DNA of 64,000 nucleotides from Chinchilla lanigera. Taxonomy: Eukaryota > Chordata > Mammalia > Rodentia > Chinchillidae. Positions 47,786-58,803 of the stretch are shown piece by piece (positions within the stretch are counted from its first letter, which is position 1; every line of letters starts with the position of its first letter). The stretch is taken from contig NW_004955436.1 in NCBI RefSeq assembly GCF_000276665.1, forward strand, positions 21,001,371-21,065,370, written 5' to 3'. A model generated the notes under the pieces. That model made no database searches and had not been told where the DNA came from. It worked only from the letters and a program-made list of their open reading frames with translations. The position numbers were made by a program, and so were the translations under genes.

Positions 47786-48055
47786 CAGGGAAAAATGTGA
47801 AACCAACCAATTTAAAGTTACGATGCTGTGGTTCTTTTCCGGCCTTCTGTTGTGCCTGTGGTATAATAGATAGATAGAAAAACTTGGACCAGGCCCCCTG
47901 TTCTCTGTGAGATTCCAAATGCCAGGGGAGCCAGAGGTATTCTAGAACAGAAGGGGACTGCAGATAACTAACACCTAGGTAAGAGGATGTCTGTTTTTTA
48001 AGGTCACGTGTCACTACAGCAATGTCCACCCCAAGGAACAGGCTTAACCTGGTCT

Positions 48056-48223
48056 TTTTTTTTTTTTTTTTTTTTTTGTCTTTTCTGAGACAGAGTCTTG
48101 CTATGCAGTTCAGGCTGGCCTTGAACTCCCTTTGTAACCAAGGCTGGCCTCAGACTTGCAGAGATCCTCCTGCCTCAGCCTCCCAAGTGCTAGGATTACA
48201 GGAACGCACCACCATGCCCGGCT
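48056..48223 (-). repeat. B1 SINE with internal duplication
   Basis: A long poly-T run and reversed B1 (TCTGAGACAGAGTCTTGCTA, CAAGGCTGGCCTCAGACTTG, GCACCACCATGCCCGGC). TAACCTGG occurs on both flanks as a short TSD. Confidence 0.93.
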
Positions 48224-49212
48224 AACCTGGCCATTTTCACCTCCAAGGTATCAGAGGGTCTCTGCATCCTCAGTGTCTTGCAGTGTAGGGGAGAAAGGAA
48301 AGTTCAGGAGTCTCTGAGCTCCTTTGACTCCAGGAGCACCCCGAGCTTGAAAAGCCTGTGTAGAGATCCAGACATGACAAAGTGACATGGTATAATTTCT
48401 CCTTGGGAAACAAACTCACAAACAAGTATGAAGGGTTTTTCCATCTTTGGCCTTTTCATAAGAGGAGGTCAGGATTCAAAGGGAGATGTTATAATTTGTC
48501 AAATTTTCTTACATAGTTTTGCTTGGTGTTTTGCCAGAAATGGAGTAGAAGTTTGAGCTGATTGAAACTTGCTAATTCTGTGTTAAAAAAGTTCATTCCT
48601 AGTGATTCCTTACCCCCATTATTGTACCAAAGTCAAAACAAAATGAAATTTTAGCATGCAAGAGAAATAGCACGGGAGTGGTTCGGAAGATGTAGTTCTC
48701 TGAGAATTTTTGGCTGTACATGTGGCTACCACTCCCTCTTGTCCAGATAATAATGTTAAACTTTAACGTGATGCTGAATGTTGTAATCCTACAGGGGAGG
48801 AAAGTGGTTGCCGCCCTCGGACCATGGTTGGCAAAGCTGAGACCTTTGTCCTGTGCAGAAGGCTATAAATTCTGTGTCTCACACCTCTCCCTCCGTGCAG
48901 ACCTCCTGGCTGTTTATTTTTCAGTCTCAGTCGCACCAGACACTATGATTCTTAGTGAGTAGTTCTTACTTTTTTCCCCAGTGTTTGAGCAGTGTTACTT
49001 TCCATGTTTTATTTTTCAGATATATTCACAGTTGTTCATTAGTAAAAAATCTAAAACAAAAAATGCCAAGAGTTTAGAAAACATGCATTTTCTGCCTGAC
49101 AGTAATAAAAGCCCATGCCATTTCTATTGCTTGAGATGAATGTTCTGGACTTTATGGAGGTAATGATACCTTCTTTAATATAAGATGATATTTGTGTCAT
49201 TTAGGAGTACTA
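48224..49212. other. Unassigned sequence
   Basis: No gene or repeat recognised. Confidence 0.4.
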
Positions 49213-49324
49213 TCTTTTTTTTTTTTAGACACTATGTATCCCAGGCTGGCCTTGATCTCACAGCAAACCTCCTGTCTCAGCCTCCTAAGTGTTAGGATTA
49301 CAGGCATGTACCACCACACCTGGC
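49213..49324 (-). repeat. B1 SINE, shortened
   Basis: Reversed B1 (TATCCCAGGCTGGCCTTGAT, TAGGATTACAGGCATGTACC) after a poly-T run. Confidence 0.88.
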
Positions 49325-49469
49325 TCTAGGAAGACAGCTTTTCAAGTAAACATTCATCCCAGGAAGTACAGAAGTATGCTAAAAATAGCTCTTAAGCTCA
49401 TGTAAACATAGTCTAAAGGTATTTTTAAAAAAGGAAAGAAAAGATTATGCCCCTTCTCCCCAAATTCTT

Positions 49470-50085
49470 GCCTTGCTACCTGCGTAGGATTACCAAAAGT
49501 CTCGTGGCTTCAAGCAACAGAAGTTTGTTCTCTCACAGTTCATGGGGGCCAGACTCTGAGACCAAGGTGTTGGCACATCGTGTTCCCCCAGGGCTCTGGG
49601 CGTGAACCTCTGCTTACCCCTCCCAGCCTTTGGTGGCACCAGAAACTTAGAGATAAGCAGGTCATGAGCATATGGACCAGAGACTCCCTGGAGCCCTGGG
49701 GGACTATGTCCTTTTCTGTCTTCTAAGGAAACGGTCATAGGATTGGGGCCATCCTAATCCAGTGTAATCTCTCTCTCTTTCTTTTCTTTTAGACAGAGTA
49801 TTACTATGTAGTTCAGGCTGGGCTTGAACTCACTTTGTAGCCCAGGCTGTCCTCAAACTCATGGCAACCCACCTGTCTCAGCCTTCCAAGTGCTGGGATA
49901 ACAGGTGTGCACCACCACACCTGGCTTAGTGTCATCTCATTTTGATCCTAACTTTCATTATCTCTGCAAAGATCCTGTTTCCAAGGATGCTCACGTTCTG
50001 AGCATAGACATGAACTCTATTCTGGTGGACACTACTCTACCCACTGCCTTGAACTGTAGATGTTCTAACCTGGTTAACAAGAGTG
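49470..50085 (+). mobile_element. MLT1-type LTR interrupted by a B1
   Basis: The left part has the MLT1 order GTCTCGTGGCTTCAAGCAAC, TTGTTCTCTCACAGTTCATG, GGGCCAGACTCTGAGACCAA. After the B1, the right part continues with CTCTGCAAAGATCCTGTTTC, CAAGGATGCTCACGTTCTGA and a GGTGGACAC end. Solitary LTR. Confidence 0.75.
49779..49926 (-). repeat. B1 SINE inserted in the MLT1
   Basis: Reversed B1 with duplication (TTTAGACAGAGTATTACTAT, GTAGCCCAGGCTGTCCTCAA, CACCACCACACCTGGC). Flanks AGTGTAATCTC and AGTGTCATCTC form an 11-bp TSD with one mismatch. Confidence 0.92.
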
Positions 50086-50197
50086 GCTTACTTAGAAGCT
50101 AAAAGGCAAGAAGCTACCATTGATCACTGTTAATTATATGCTCTTTTAGTGTGTGCTTTATCACAGTAACTATAATTATTTCATTCATTCCCCCTCT

Positions 50198-50270
50198 TTT
50201 TCTGGTGCTGGGAATTGAACCCAGGGCCTCATGCCTGCCCAGCAAGTATATTCCAATCCCACACACCCCT
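50198..50270 (-). repeat. ID SINE, partial
   Basis: Reversed ID (GGTGCTGGGAATTGAACCCA, GGGCCTCATGCCTGCCCAGC). Confidence 0.7.
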
Positions 50271-50790
50271 TGCATGACCTGTGAAAAGGTAGACTGACTC
50301 TCTTGTCTTGTGAGCTGACATCACGCATCCAGCAGAGTACCTCTGTGTATGGTGAGAACAAAAGTTAAGGAGCAAGGTCCCGTCCCCTTAACCCTCTGCA
50401 CTCACAGTCACGAGACGCCATAGAGCTCAGGTGGGATGGCAGACAGGCTGTGATGGGAACCCAGATCTCTTTCCTTTGCGGACTGCGTCCTTCCCAACTT
50501 ACAAAGTCACCCGGACTAAACTGTGAGCAGCCATAGGGTGGTTAAAGTCTCACAACCACCCAAACCCTGTGGACAAGCCTGTACTCAAGAAACTTAACTC
50601 CAAGGTAGGGCTGGCTTTCTCTCTGCAGTTTAAAAAGTAGAATGTCTTCCAGAGTGTTTTTAGGAATACCTTTGTAATCCACACCTTCCGTGGAAGACCA
50701 CCTCAGATAGCAGGGGAAAGAGCAGGACTCCAGCAGCTATGGAGAGGGTGATGTGGGGACATGGAAGAGGCCCCGGGAGGGGGTCTGGTC
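50271..50790. other. Unassigned sequence
   Basis: No gene or repeat recognised. Confidence 0.4.
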
Positions 50791-50876
50791 TTTTTTGGAG
50801 GGGGGATACCGGAAATCGAACTCAGGACCTCATGCGTGCCAGGCAGGTGCTCCACTGCTGAACTATATCCTCGGCC
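50791..50876 (-). repeat. ID SINE
   Basis: Reversed ID (GATACCGGAAATCGAACTCA, GTGCCAGGCAGGTGCTCCAC, GAACTATATCCTCGGCC). TCTGGTCT occurs on both flanks. Confidence 0.88.
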
Positions 50877-51570
50877 TCTGGTCTGGTTTGGATCTTGACG
50901 CCACCACTGGTGAGATGGGCAGATCACCTCATGGATCCCTGCACAGGGTGAGCTCTGAGGTCCTTACCGTTCTTCTTCAAGAGTTACCATCACAGTTTAT
51001 CACTGTACACTCAGTTTTTTCTTTTTTTTCCCATCCTAACTAACTTCTGGCTGGGGACCTCTTCGATTTCCTGCCATCATAACAACTGGTGCAATGAGCT
51101 GCCCGTGGTGGACAGCTTGTTAACCAGCTGCTCTTGGTGATACAGGATGATGAGGAGCTAGGGCAGGATATGCCCAGCCAGATATCGAAAGCCCAGAGAA
51201 CAGCACCAGGGCCGCAGCCGGCACCGGGGCACACAGACGGATAGGTCGGCTCTGAGTCAGCTTCCTGCATCCTGCGGCGTCAAAAGGAAGGCCCGTGAGC
51301 GGCCACAGGCCCGCGAACAATGGCCACTTCCTGCACAGGGCACTGTCCAGTGCCCGTGGGCAGGTCCACAGGCCACACCCGGGTCAGATGGCACTTGCGG
51401 ACCCGGTGCCCTTGGTGCGGTATTTGGAGCCTCCCTTCTAAGACTTTTAACCTGTGTGACAGAGCTGACAGCCAAGTAGCCTGGACCTTGCCGGTGAATT
51501 TAGCTCTCCAGTGGAGAGAGACGATCTGATGGTGGCTAGAGTTGGAAATTCATATCCTCTAATACTAACC
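50877..51570. other. Unassigned sequence
   Basis: Some CpGs at 51200-51420. No exon recognised. Confidence 0.4.
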
Positions 51571-51585
51571 CTGCTTCTTCATTTG

Positions 51586-51689
51586 TTTTTTTCTTTCTTT
51601 GTTTGTTTGTTTCTGGTACTGGGAATCGAACTCATGACCTTGCGCTTGCCAGGCAGGCGCTGTGCCGCTGAACTAAATCCCCAGCCCCT
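51586..51689 (-). repeat. ID SINE with near-perfect TSD
   Basis: Reversed ID (GGTACTGGGAATCGAACTCA, CTTGCCAGGCAGGCGCTGTG, AACTAAATCCCCAGCCC). Flanks CTGCTTCTTCATTTG (51571-51585) and CTGCTTCCTCATTTG (51690-51704) differ at one base. Confidence 0.94.
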
Positions 51690-51764
51690 CTGCTTCCTCA
51701 TTTGAAAAAACAGCACTGCCATAGAAGTGTCGCATGCTTCCTGTGCTTGTAACAGAACGTCATT

Positions 51765-51935
51765 AGCAGGGACAGTAGCTATAAAGTAGCTGTAACTGTA
51801 AAGTAACAGTAACTGTGGTCCGCGCTTCCAAGTGCTTCCTACTCAGTGTGGGGCTCTGCACAAGCATTTCACGTGCGGTCACTCCTCTGTGTAGACCTCG
51901 TCAGCTGTGTGCTGTTTCCTATTCTAACGCTCAGT
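51765..51935 (-). repeat. MIR-like SINE fragment
   Basis: GTAGCTGTAACTGTAAAGTA, then AGTGTGGGGCTCTGCACAAG, then CATTTCACGTGCGGTCACTC keeps the order of a reversed MIR at low identity. Confidence 0.4.
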
Positions 51936-52048
51936 GTCATTCCATGTCAGAAAAAGCGGAGCATGCAGCAGAAAAGGAATAATGAAGTCAGAGAACAGTT
52001 AAGTTCTCTTTAGCAGCCAGCAGGTGGGCTGCCTCGAGCAATTCCTTT

Positions 52049-52211
52049 CTTTTTTTTTTTTTTTATGTCTTTTTGAGACAGGGTCTCACTATGCAGTTCA
52101 GGCTGGCCTTGAGCTCCCTTTGTAGCCCAGGCTGCCCTCGCACTCGCAGCGATCCTCCTGCCTCAGCCTCCCAAGTGCTGGGGTTACAGGTGTGTGCCAC
52201 CACGCCCGGCT
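52049..52211 (-). repeat. B1 SINE with internal duplication
   Basis: Reversed B1 (TTTTTGAGACAGGGTCTCAC, GTAGCCCAGGCTGCCCTCGC, GTGTGCCACCACGCCCGGC). Confidence 0.94.
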
Positions 52212-52399
52212 TCAGGTGATTTCTGTATTGTGGGTCTGCTCTGTGTGGCTGAGGGATGAGCACAAACAGGCTGGTGCTGGCCTGCACTGGGCGGTGGGAG
52301 CAGTGACTGTTAACTCCCGGCTCCCCTCCCTTTCCCGGAGGCTCCTGGGTTCCTTCCATGGTGTGAAATAACGGAGGAACGATAGGAGGTGTCAGCAGC

Positions 52400-52580
52400 C
52401 CAGCCAGAAAGCCCGGGATTGGACAGTGGCTTCCTGCAGTAACAGGCTGGCCGGCCGCCCTGCTGGCTGGCGGTGGCCACGGGGAGGCGGCTGGGAGACA
52501 GCTGTGCCCGGCCCCGCGGGCTGCTGCATCCGAGCAAGCTGCATCCCGGAGCGCCCGCCCCTCCATGGCAGCGCGGCAGG
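52400..52580 (+). promoter_or_regulatory. CpG-rich block, candidate promoter/5' UTR of the short first exon
   Basis: About 15 CpG dinucleotides cluster between 52450 and 52580 in a genome region that is otherwise CpG-poor. An inverted CCAAT box (ATTGG) is at 52418-52422 and an inverted GC box (CCCGCCCC) at about 52554-52562. The block ends in an ATG plus donor. It starts about 190 bp downstream of a B1 SINE. The pattern fits a small TATA-less promoter. It could also be a CpG-rich enhancer or a GC-rich relic. Confidence 0.45.
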
Positions 52581-52596
52581 ATGTTCTGTCTGAGAG
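52581..52596 (+). CDS. Candidate short alternative first coding exon (five codons plus one base)
   Basis: An ATG at 52581 has A at -3 and is followed by four more codons (reading MFCLR) and one further G. Next comes a strong splice donor, GAG|GTGAGG, with GT at 52597-52598. The leftover base gives phase 1, the same phase as the NHSL1 exon at 29734-29947, so both could splice to the same downstream exon. The upstream sequence is CpG-rich and has GC boxes, as expected for a first exon. NHS-family genes are known to use alternative first exons. Coding status and membership in NHSL1 are inferences from position, strand, phase and promoter-like context; no protein similarity can be judged from five residues. 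Confidence 0.45.
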
Positions 52597-54899
52597 GTGA
52601 GGGGCTTCGGGCTCTCTGGGAAAACTCACTTAGCATCGGTCTAGGTCACACTGCTGACGGAAGACAGAGTTTGAGGACGTTTTCTAAGTATGAAAGTAAA
52701 AAAGTCCTTGTTCCTTTCTGTTGTTGCAAACAGGAAGAAAGACCTCCTGCTGGGGAGATGGAATTCTCTGTTAGAAAGCATTTCTGTTTGAATGTGTCTT
52801 GTGTGAGTTGTGTCACCGACAAGAGTAGCTCAAAAAGTTTAGAATAAAAGGGTTTCCTTTAATAAATGCAGAGTTTACAGTTATACTGTGAGTCCTATTA
52901 GAAAAGTTTTTGGGTAGTGAGTTGTTCATGTACAAAGCTGGAATGAGAAGTAGGGGGAAGGAGTCCACTGCTTTAGGCTTTATTGTGTGTACTCAGGAAT
53001 GAACTGACAGTCACCGCAGGGCATACTTCTTGTTCCAGCTGCGTGTGAAGCACGGTGCTTTCTAAGCTGTGTAAGCTGGGGATTCTCTGATTAGTTGAGT
53101 ATTTACTCCTTTTAAGCAGTTGTAGTTTTCCTTCAGCCCTGTGTTTCTTCCAGCTCTTGATGCAGCATAATTAATTTAGGCATGCGAGAGTGTTTTTCTG
53201 TGAGATTGTTGACATGAGGGAGTTGGGATGAATTTCGCTGGAACTGAACTTGAAAATTCTGTCCCTCCCTTTCAGTGTATGTCATTCTGTCCATGAGAAA
53301 CCCTTGACAGCTTTGCAGTTTTTGGAAGCAAAGCGGTTCTGGTTTGTTTGCTTTGTGGATTTCTCTTTTGTTCTCAAAGTCTGTTAATGAGGTATAGACA
53401 TGGATTCCCTCAGTCCCACCTTTACAGTTTTAACCCTAATTTGTTACCTTAAGCCTACCAGAATCTTTAATGTTATACTTTGAGTTGGGGATATTTGTTT
53501 ATAAAGTAGGTACAACTTTGATAAAATCGAGGGGGTAAAGATAAAAGGGGAAATCACATTTTTTTTCCAGACATTCAATTAGTTATTAAGATAGACAGTA
53601 TCAAGTGGCAGTGGATTTTTATGGAGCCTTAAGCTGACTGGAATTTGAATTTTTCTGAAAAATAATTTTAGATGAATGGAGTTATGAGCGCTCATGAAAG
53701 TTTCTTAGACTTTCTTTTTCTCAAGAAACAAAAAAGCTTAGCTCTGAAGAGTCAAAGTATTGTTGGGTGATGGTACATGCCAACCTAGTGTAATTTCCAC
53801 AGTGCAGTTGAAGTCATTATGACCTAATGAGGGCTCAAGGTTTAGGATTTTTAATTGAATGCAGGTGTAGAATTGTTATTGTGGTGATTTCTGCAGCTTC
53901 AGTGTATTTTTTCTCCACCCAGTCCCATAATGGCAATTCACTTTATTAAAGAATCTATCAATTTCAGGGGCTTCGTGTCTGTGGTACCTTAGGAAGTTTT
54001 TGCAGGTCAAGTGTAAGACAAGTGGCAGTGACTTCCTACTTTTATGCTGAATCAGGTGTTCTGACCTGGAACCCACAACAGCACTTAAAATCCATTTTTC
54101 TGACTCGCAGTAGCCAGGACACATTGTTGACATTTTTCTCTCCTCCTGTGATTTATAGCTTCGTGGTTTACAATAATGATTTTCCCCGTCATCCTTTGTG
54201 CTGCGTATGAGACAAACCTGGGACAAAGTGAGATTGAACACAAGGAGTCGTGAGGGCGACTTGGCGGTGGTTGGCATTCTTGCTTTGGAAAAGAGGCTGC
54301 CAGTAATTGACCTGTTCTTGTTGCTAGCGGAGCAGGTGGGAGCTTTATGGAATTGTGATTAGCACTGACCTTAATGGAAGCACAACTGCCCATTTTTCAG
54401 TTTACGTGATATCCCTGTGTATTTCTTGTGATTAGCTGAGAGAAACATTCTAATCAGCCTCCCACACTGACTCAGGGGTTCCTTTTCTCCATGGAGATTG
54501 TGTTTTCCTGAAGTCATGGCAATTGGGTCATCTTTGTCATCACCGTTGCTGTAATAACTCATATGATGTAGTGGCTCTTTGCCATCGCCATTGAAGCCTC
54601 AGCATCTCTACCGCCCACCAGAGCTTGCAGTCTCCGGGAAGATGTTCTCTGTGAAGTTCTGCCTGTCTCTGTCGTTAACACAGGCATGTGCTGTCCCTCC
54701 ACTGAGCAACCAGGCACCCATCCTGCCCTGGGAAGGGTGCTTTTGGCTGACCAAGTAATAGCGTGAATAGCAAACCACCATGTGTCTAATACTGTCTGTA
54801 TTAATCAAAAAATTAGGATAAAATGTTTTGATCACTAAAACTACACGCGATATCATTTTCTGTAGGATGGCTCAGAATATAAATATCTGTCTCTCTCCC
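52597..54899. other. Unassigned, SINE-free sequence
   Basis: It begins at the candidate GTGAGG donor. More than 2 kb without a recognised repeat or exon. Confidence 0.4.
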
Positions 54900-55013
54900 A
54901 TTGGATGGGGTCTTGCTATTTTGTCGAGGTTACTCTTGAACTTGTGGGCTCATGTGATTCTCCCATTTCAGGCTCTCAGTAGCTGGTACTGCAGGTGTGC
55001 GCCACCACACCCA
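54900..55013 (-). repeat. Old B1-like SINE
   Basis: Reversed, diverged copy (GGATGGGGTCTTGCTATTTT, TACTGCAGGTGTGCGCCACC). Confidence 0.65.
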
Positions 55014-55103
55014 GTCAAATGTGAATTTTTTAATGACAGTACATCATCTTCATCTTTAGATTATATTTGCAGTGATTTTCTAACTTTGGTAAAAACTTTT
55101 TCT

Positions 55104-55313
55104 TTTTTGTAGGACTAGGGATTGAACTGAGGGCCTCACTCATGCTAAGTAAGCATTTACCACTGAGCTGCATTCCCAGCATTTAAAAGAACTTTAAAAA
55201 TTTCTTTAGGCAGGCTCTTGCTAAATTGCCTAGATTGGCCTTGAACTTGTGATCCTCCTGCCTCAGCCTCCCAAGTAGTTAGGATTCCAGCCATATGCTA
55301 CTCTACCTGTCTG
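55104..55313 (-). repeat. Old B1/ID composite SINE
   Basis: Reversed ID (GACTAGGGATTGAACTGAGG, CCACTGAGCTGCATTCCCAG) is followed by an A/T-rich link and B1 without duplication (GATTGGCCTTGAACTTGTGA, CCTCAGCCTCCCAAGTAGTT). Confidence 0.82.
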
Positions 55314-55489
55314 GTAAAGACTTCAAAAGTTAAATTTCTAATCCATCACAGACTGATATTTCTTAAAACAAAATCACTTGCTTGTGTGATATCACCAGTG
55401 TCGAAGAGCTAGAAACATCCCTAAACGTTAATCTCACGTGCTGAATTAACCTTGTAGACTGGCAACAAACCATTGCTATATCTCCAGTC

Positions 55490-55590
55490 ATTTTTTATTT
55501 TGAGGCAGAGTCTTGCTAAATCACCAAGTTGCCCACACTGGGCTTGAACTTGTGATCCTCCCGGCTCTTCTTGGTTCTAGTGGTCCTAGG
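55490..55590 (-). repeat. B1 SINE fragment
   Basis: Reversed B1 (TTTGAGGCAGAGTCTTGCTA, CTGGGCTTGAACTTGTGATC), cut short. Confidence 0.65.
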
Positions 55591-55599
55591 TATTCTGTG

Positions 55600-55800
55600 A
55601 CTTGTAGAACCATCATGTCGATCTCTGCCACTTTATTCACATGACTTTCCTGTGTGTCATTTCACGTCTCTGTGTCACATGGCTTTCTCCTAAGGAAAGT
55701 AGTTATTGGGCTTAGGACCCGATCCAATCAAGTGTTTAACTTGATCGTGTTTGGTTGTTATCTACAAAGACCCTATTTCCGAGTTTCCTATCTGAGGCCG
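55600..55800 (+). mobile_element. MLT1-like LTR fragment
   Basis: TGTGTCACATGGCTTTCTCC, then TTAGGACCCGATCCAATCAA, then TCTACAAAGACCCTATTTCC follow the 3' half of an MLT1 LTR. Confidence 0.55.
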
Positions 55801-58765
55801 CAGGTGGACATGGATTCTGAGGGGATACAACACCACCGACCATCATAAAGCATGTGCGAAACCGAGTGGTTTGAGGGTTGATTTATGGGGGATGTGTTTA
55901 CTGGAGAGCCGTGCGACACCACGGCTGCTTTGAGGGTGCGTTTGAAACTTACAGCAGTGCAAGTTCGAGGCAAGTCTGTATGCAGATGAGTTGAAAGCTT
56001 AACCATCGTGACCGATCACGTGACAGTGAATGTTGCCTGTTTATTTCCTTTAAATGATCCAGTTTCTTTCATGAACTCTTATCCTGCTGAGAAAGGGAAA
56101 AACAAAAAACAAATTTAAGCTTAGTTCACTGCCGTCAACTCTGTGTGAGCCAAAACTTTAAACAATTGCATTCACCAGCGCGGGCTGGCCGATGACTCAG
56201 TGCTTCAGACTTCTCCTCGTTCTCCTTCTAGGTTTCACAAATAAGGTATTATTTCAAAAATGATGTTGCTATTAAAGCAGAAAGGAATAACACACAGTTT
56301 CATTATCTAAAAACAATTTCAGTATGTTTTATGAGCACCGTGGACCATAAATTGCTGAACTTAATACTGGATTTTCCCTTGTTCTGCATTTTTCTCTGGG
56401 CACTTAAAATCTGGATTTGGTGTGGGGTTAGGGTCTTTCCCTTTCTTAGCTTCAGGGGTCTCCCAGGATCAAGAAATCTCTTTCATGGAGCGCGAGAGTG
56501 GTGAATTCTGTGGAGCTGGGTGTGTTCCCAGCTGCCTGCATGCCCCACACGAGAGGGTCCTATGCAGATCCTTTCTGTCGCACAAGTTACAGATTTAGGA
56601 AAGCCGTGGGGTTGTCTAATAATAGCAGAGTTATGTTGGAGATTACGGCCATGAGCAATCCCAGGCATGTGCTTCTGCCGTGGAAGGACAGTTCATAGTA
56701 GAGACTCAGCGCCCCCCTTCCTCGTCCTGCTCCCTGGAACAGAGCGCAGGCCCCTTTGCAGCTGTCTGTGTATGTTGTATATGTGAGAGAATTCCTTGGA
56801 TTCTTTTCTTGGCAGCATTTGGAAAATAATGTTAGGAATCAGAACCAGATTTGTTATTTCTGTGCTGAAACAAGTGCATTTTTCAAGGGAGCTAGCAAGC
56901 AAACATTTGCTCTGAAAGGTCCCTTGCCCCTCCTTCAGTCTGGTAATAAACTGTCAACTAATCATTGAGCAAAGTGTATGCTGTTTTACCCTGGATTCCG
57001 GGTGTCATTTTGAAAGACTTTAGCAATCAAAATGCAGGGCGACTTTGGGAAACACCGCATCTGTGTGACTCTGGAATTTTACACTCCTGCATTCAGAGTG
57101 TGAGTTATGTACATTAACGGCATTGTTTAGACCCGTATGCAAATCTTCCTGTTCTTTTCACCCTCCACTCATTTTTTTAAAAAACCCCTGTAATTGTGAC
57201 TCAGTAATCTGTAGCCACCAAGACAAAGTCACATTGGCTTCATCTGCAATTTAAAGTAGCACTTTTCATAAACATGTCGTTGATCACACGCATTTCTCAG
57301 ACTGGAGGTTACAGCCCTCCAAATTTAATAAAGCAAACACGGCTAGCCCTTTCTTTCCTTTTCCCTTTGAGAACTTTACCATGTTTTCTAGTTCTCTTCC
57401 ATCCTTCACAAATAGTCCAAATCAGGTTTTTAAATGTGAATGTTGCAGTAGAAACCAGATCACCGTGCTGAATAGATTGTGTGATAACATAAACTAGGCG
57501 ATGCTGTCCTTATGGGCTGAAAGAGCAGTGGAAAAGAATTTAGCTGCCCGAAGCACAGATGCTGGGATATGCCTGTTCCAGGAGCGTGCACTGCACAAAG
57601 ATAAATCTGTGGATAATTCGGCGGAACAGAATCAAATGACTTGAATTACTGAAAGCTTTGCCAGATATTTCAGTTCTATTCTTCATTTTCATTTCTCTCA
57701 TCTCATTTTTACCTGTTCTTGTTTTCCTTATTTGCTGATTTTCATGTCTCTCTGTGTTAGTCCCTCCACCCCCTCCCTCTTCGCTGTCCCCCTTTCTGGT
57801 TGCTCTCTGGGGGTGCTGTGTTGAACCCAAGCCACACTGAGCCCCCTTTTGTTGTGTGTGATCAGTAGTCTGCACACGTGTTTGTAAAGGTGAGAGTTAT
57901 AGACGGAGGCAGATGGATCAGTGTGATAAGGGACTTTATCTCGGGACATCATGTGACCGCCATCCGCCAGGCCCAAAGGTACGCAGGGATATGTGGTCTT
58001 CTATTTGAAACATCAGAGGAAAGTACTGCCGCAAACAACCTCAGGGTCTTTAAGCAATTAATAGCTTTCGCGTGACTGAACAGCTCAGCAGGATGTGGTA
58101 TTGGCAGTGCGAGGGGAAGACTCATAATCTTCAACTGAAAAATTGAGTGATTTTATAAAATCATACACAGCGATTAAATTTAAAATTAAGGTATTAATTT
58201 TAATGGCAATATAGTACAAACCTATTCAATGTAACGTCACTAGCACGCATCTTCTATCTGGTGATTACATGACATCGATCAGTTTCTGTTAATTTAGACC
58301 GGATTTAGCCTTTTTTGGTTGTTGTTCTTGGTGATGTTACTGTCAGAATGCGGTTAATCCCGAGAGCCACCGAGACAAAAAGCTGTGTGGACACAACTGT
58401 GAGTCAGTTGGGGGGAGGGGGCGTGATGGGAGAAATGTGAGCATTCGTCACTTTTCTCTGGGAACCTCTTCCTAGAGCAAAAAAGACATAAATAGCATGG
58501 AGTTGAAGTATAACTGATGTGAATTTATATTTATGTAGACAATAGTTTTCAAGAGATCAGATTAGACCTTGCATATTTGTTCTTGAGAAATTTTGCAAGG
58601 CAGCATTTGAGAACAAATGGGAAAATCTCTCTGAGGACCCGAGAAGCCATCGATGTTCTTTCTTGTTTTTGTTTCACTGGGTGAGCTGTGCAAACTTCAG
58701 TGCTGCTGAAGTTTTTGGGATAAACTTGGTGTGGCAAGTGTCACTGCTCCGAGGGAGCAGATGTT
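55801..58765. other. Unassigned, SINE-free sequence
   Basis: Nearly 3 kb without a recognised transposon or exon. Such depletion can accompany conserved non-coding DNA. Confidence 0.4.
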
Positions 58766-58803
58766 GGGAGGAGGGGCGGGGGGGGTGGATGGCACTGGGG
58801 AGG
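58766..58803 (+). other. G-quadruplex-prone G-run cluster
   Basis: GGGAGGAGGGGCGGGGGGGG followed by further GGGG runs gives four or more G-tracts with short loops on the plus strand. Confidence 0.6.

Noticed and set aside
52063..52629. Longest open frame of the window (188 codons, minus strand)
   Set aside because: Its C-terminal part is a B1 SINE and the rest is antisense to the CpG-rich block; no known domain.
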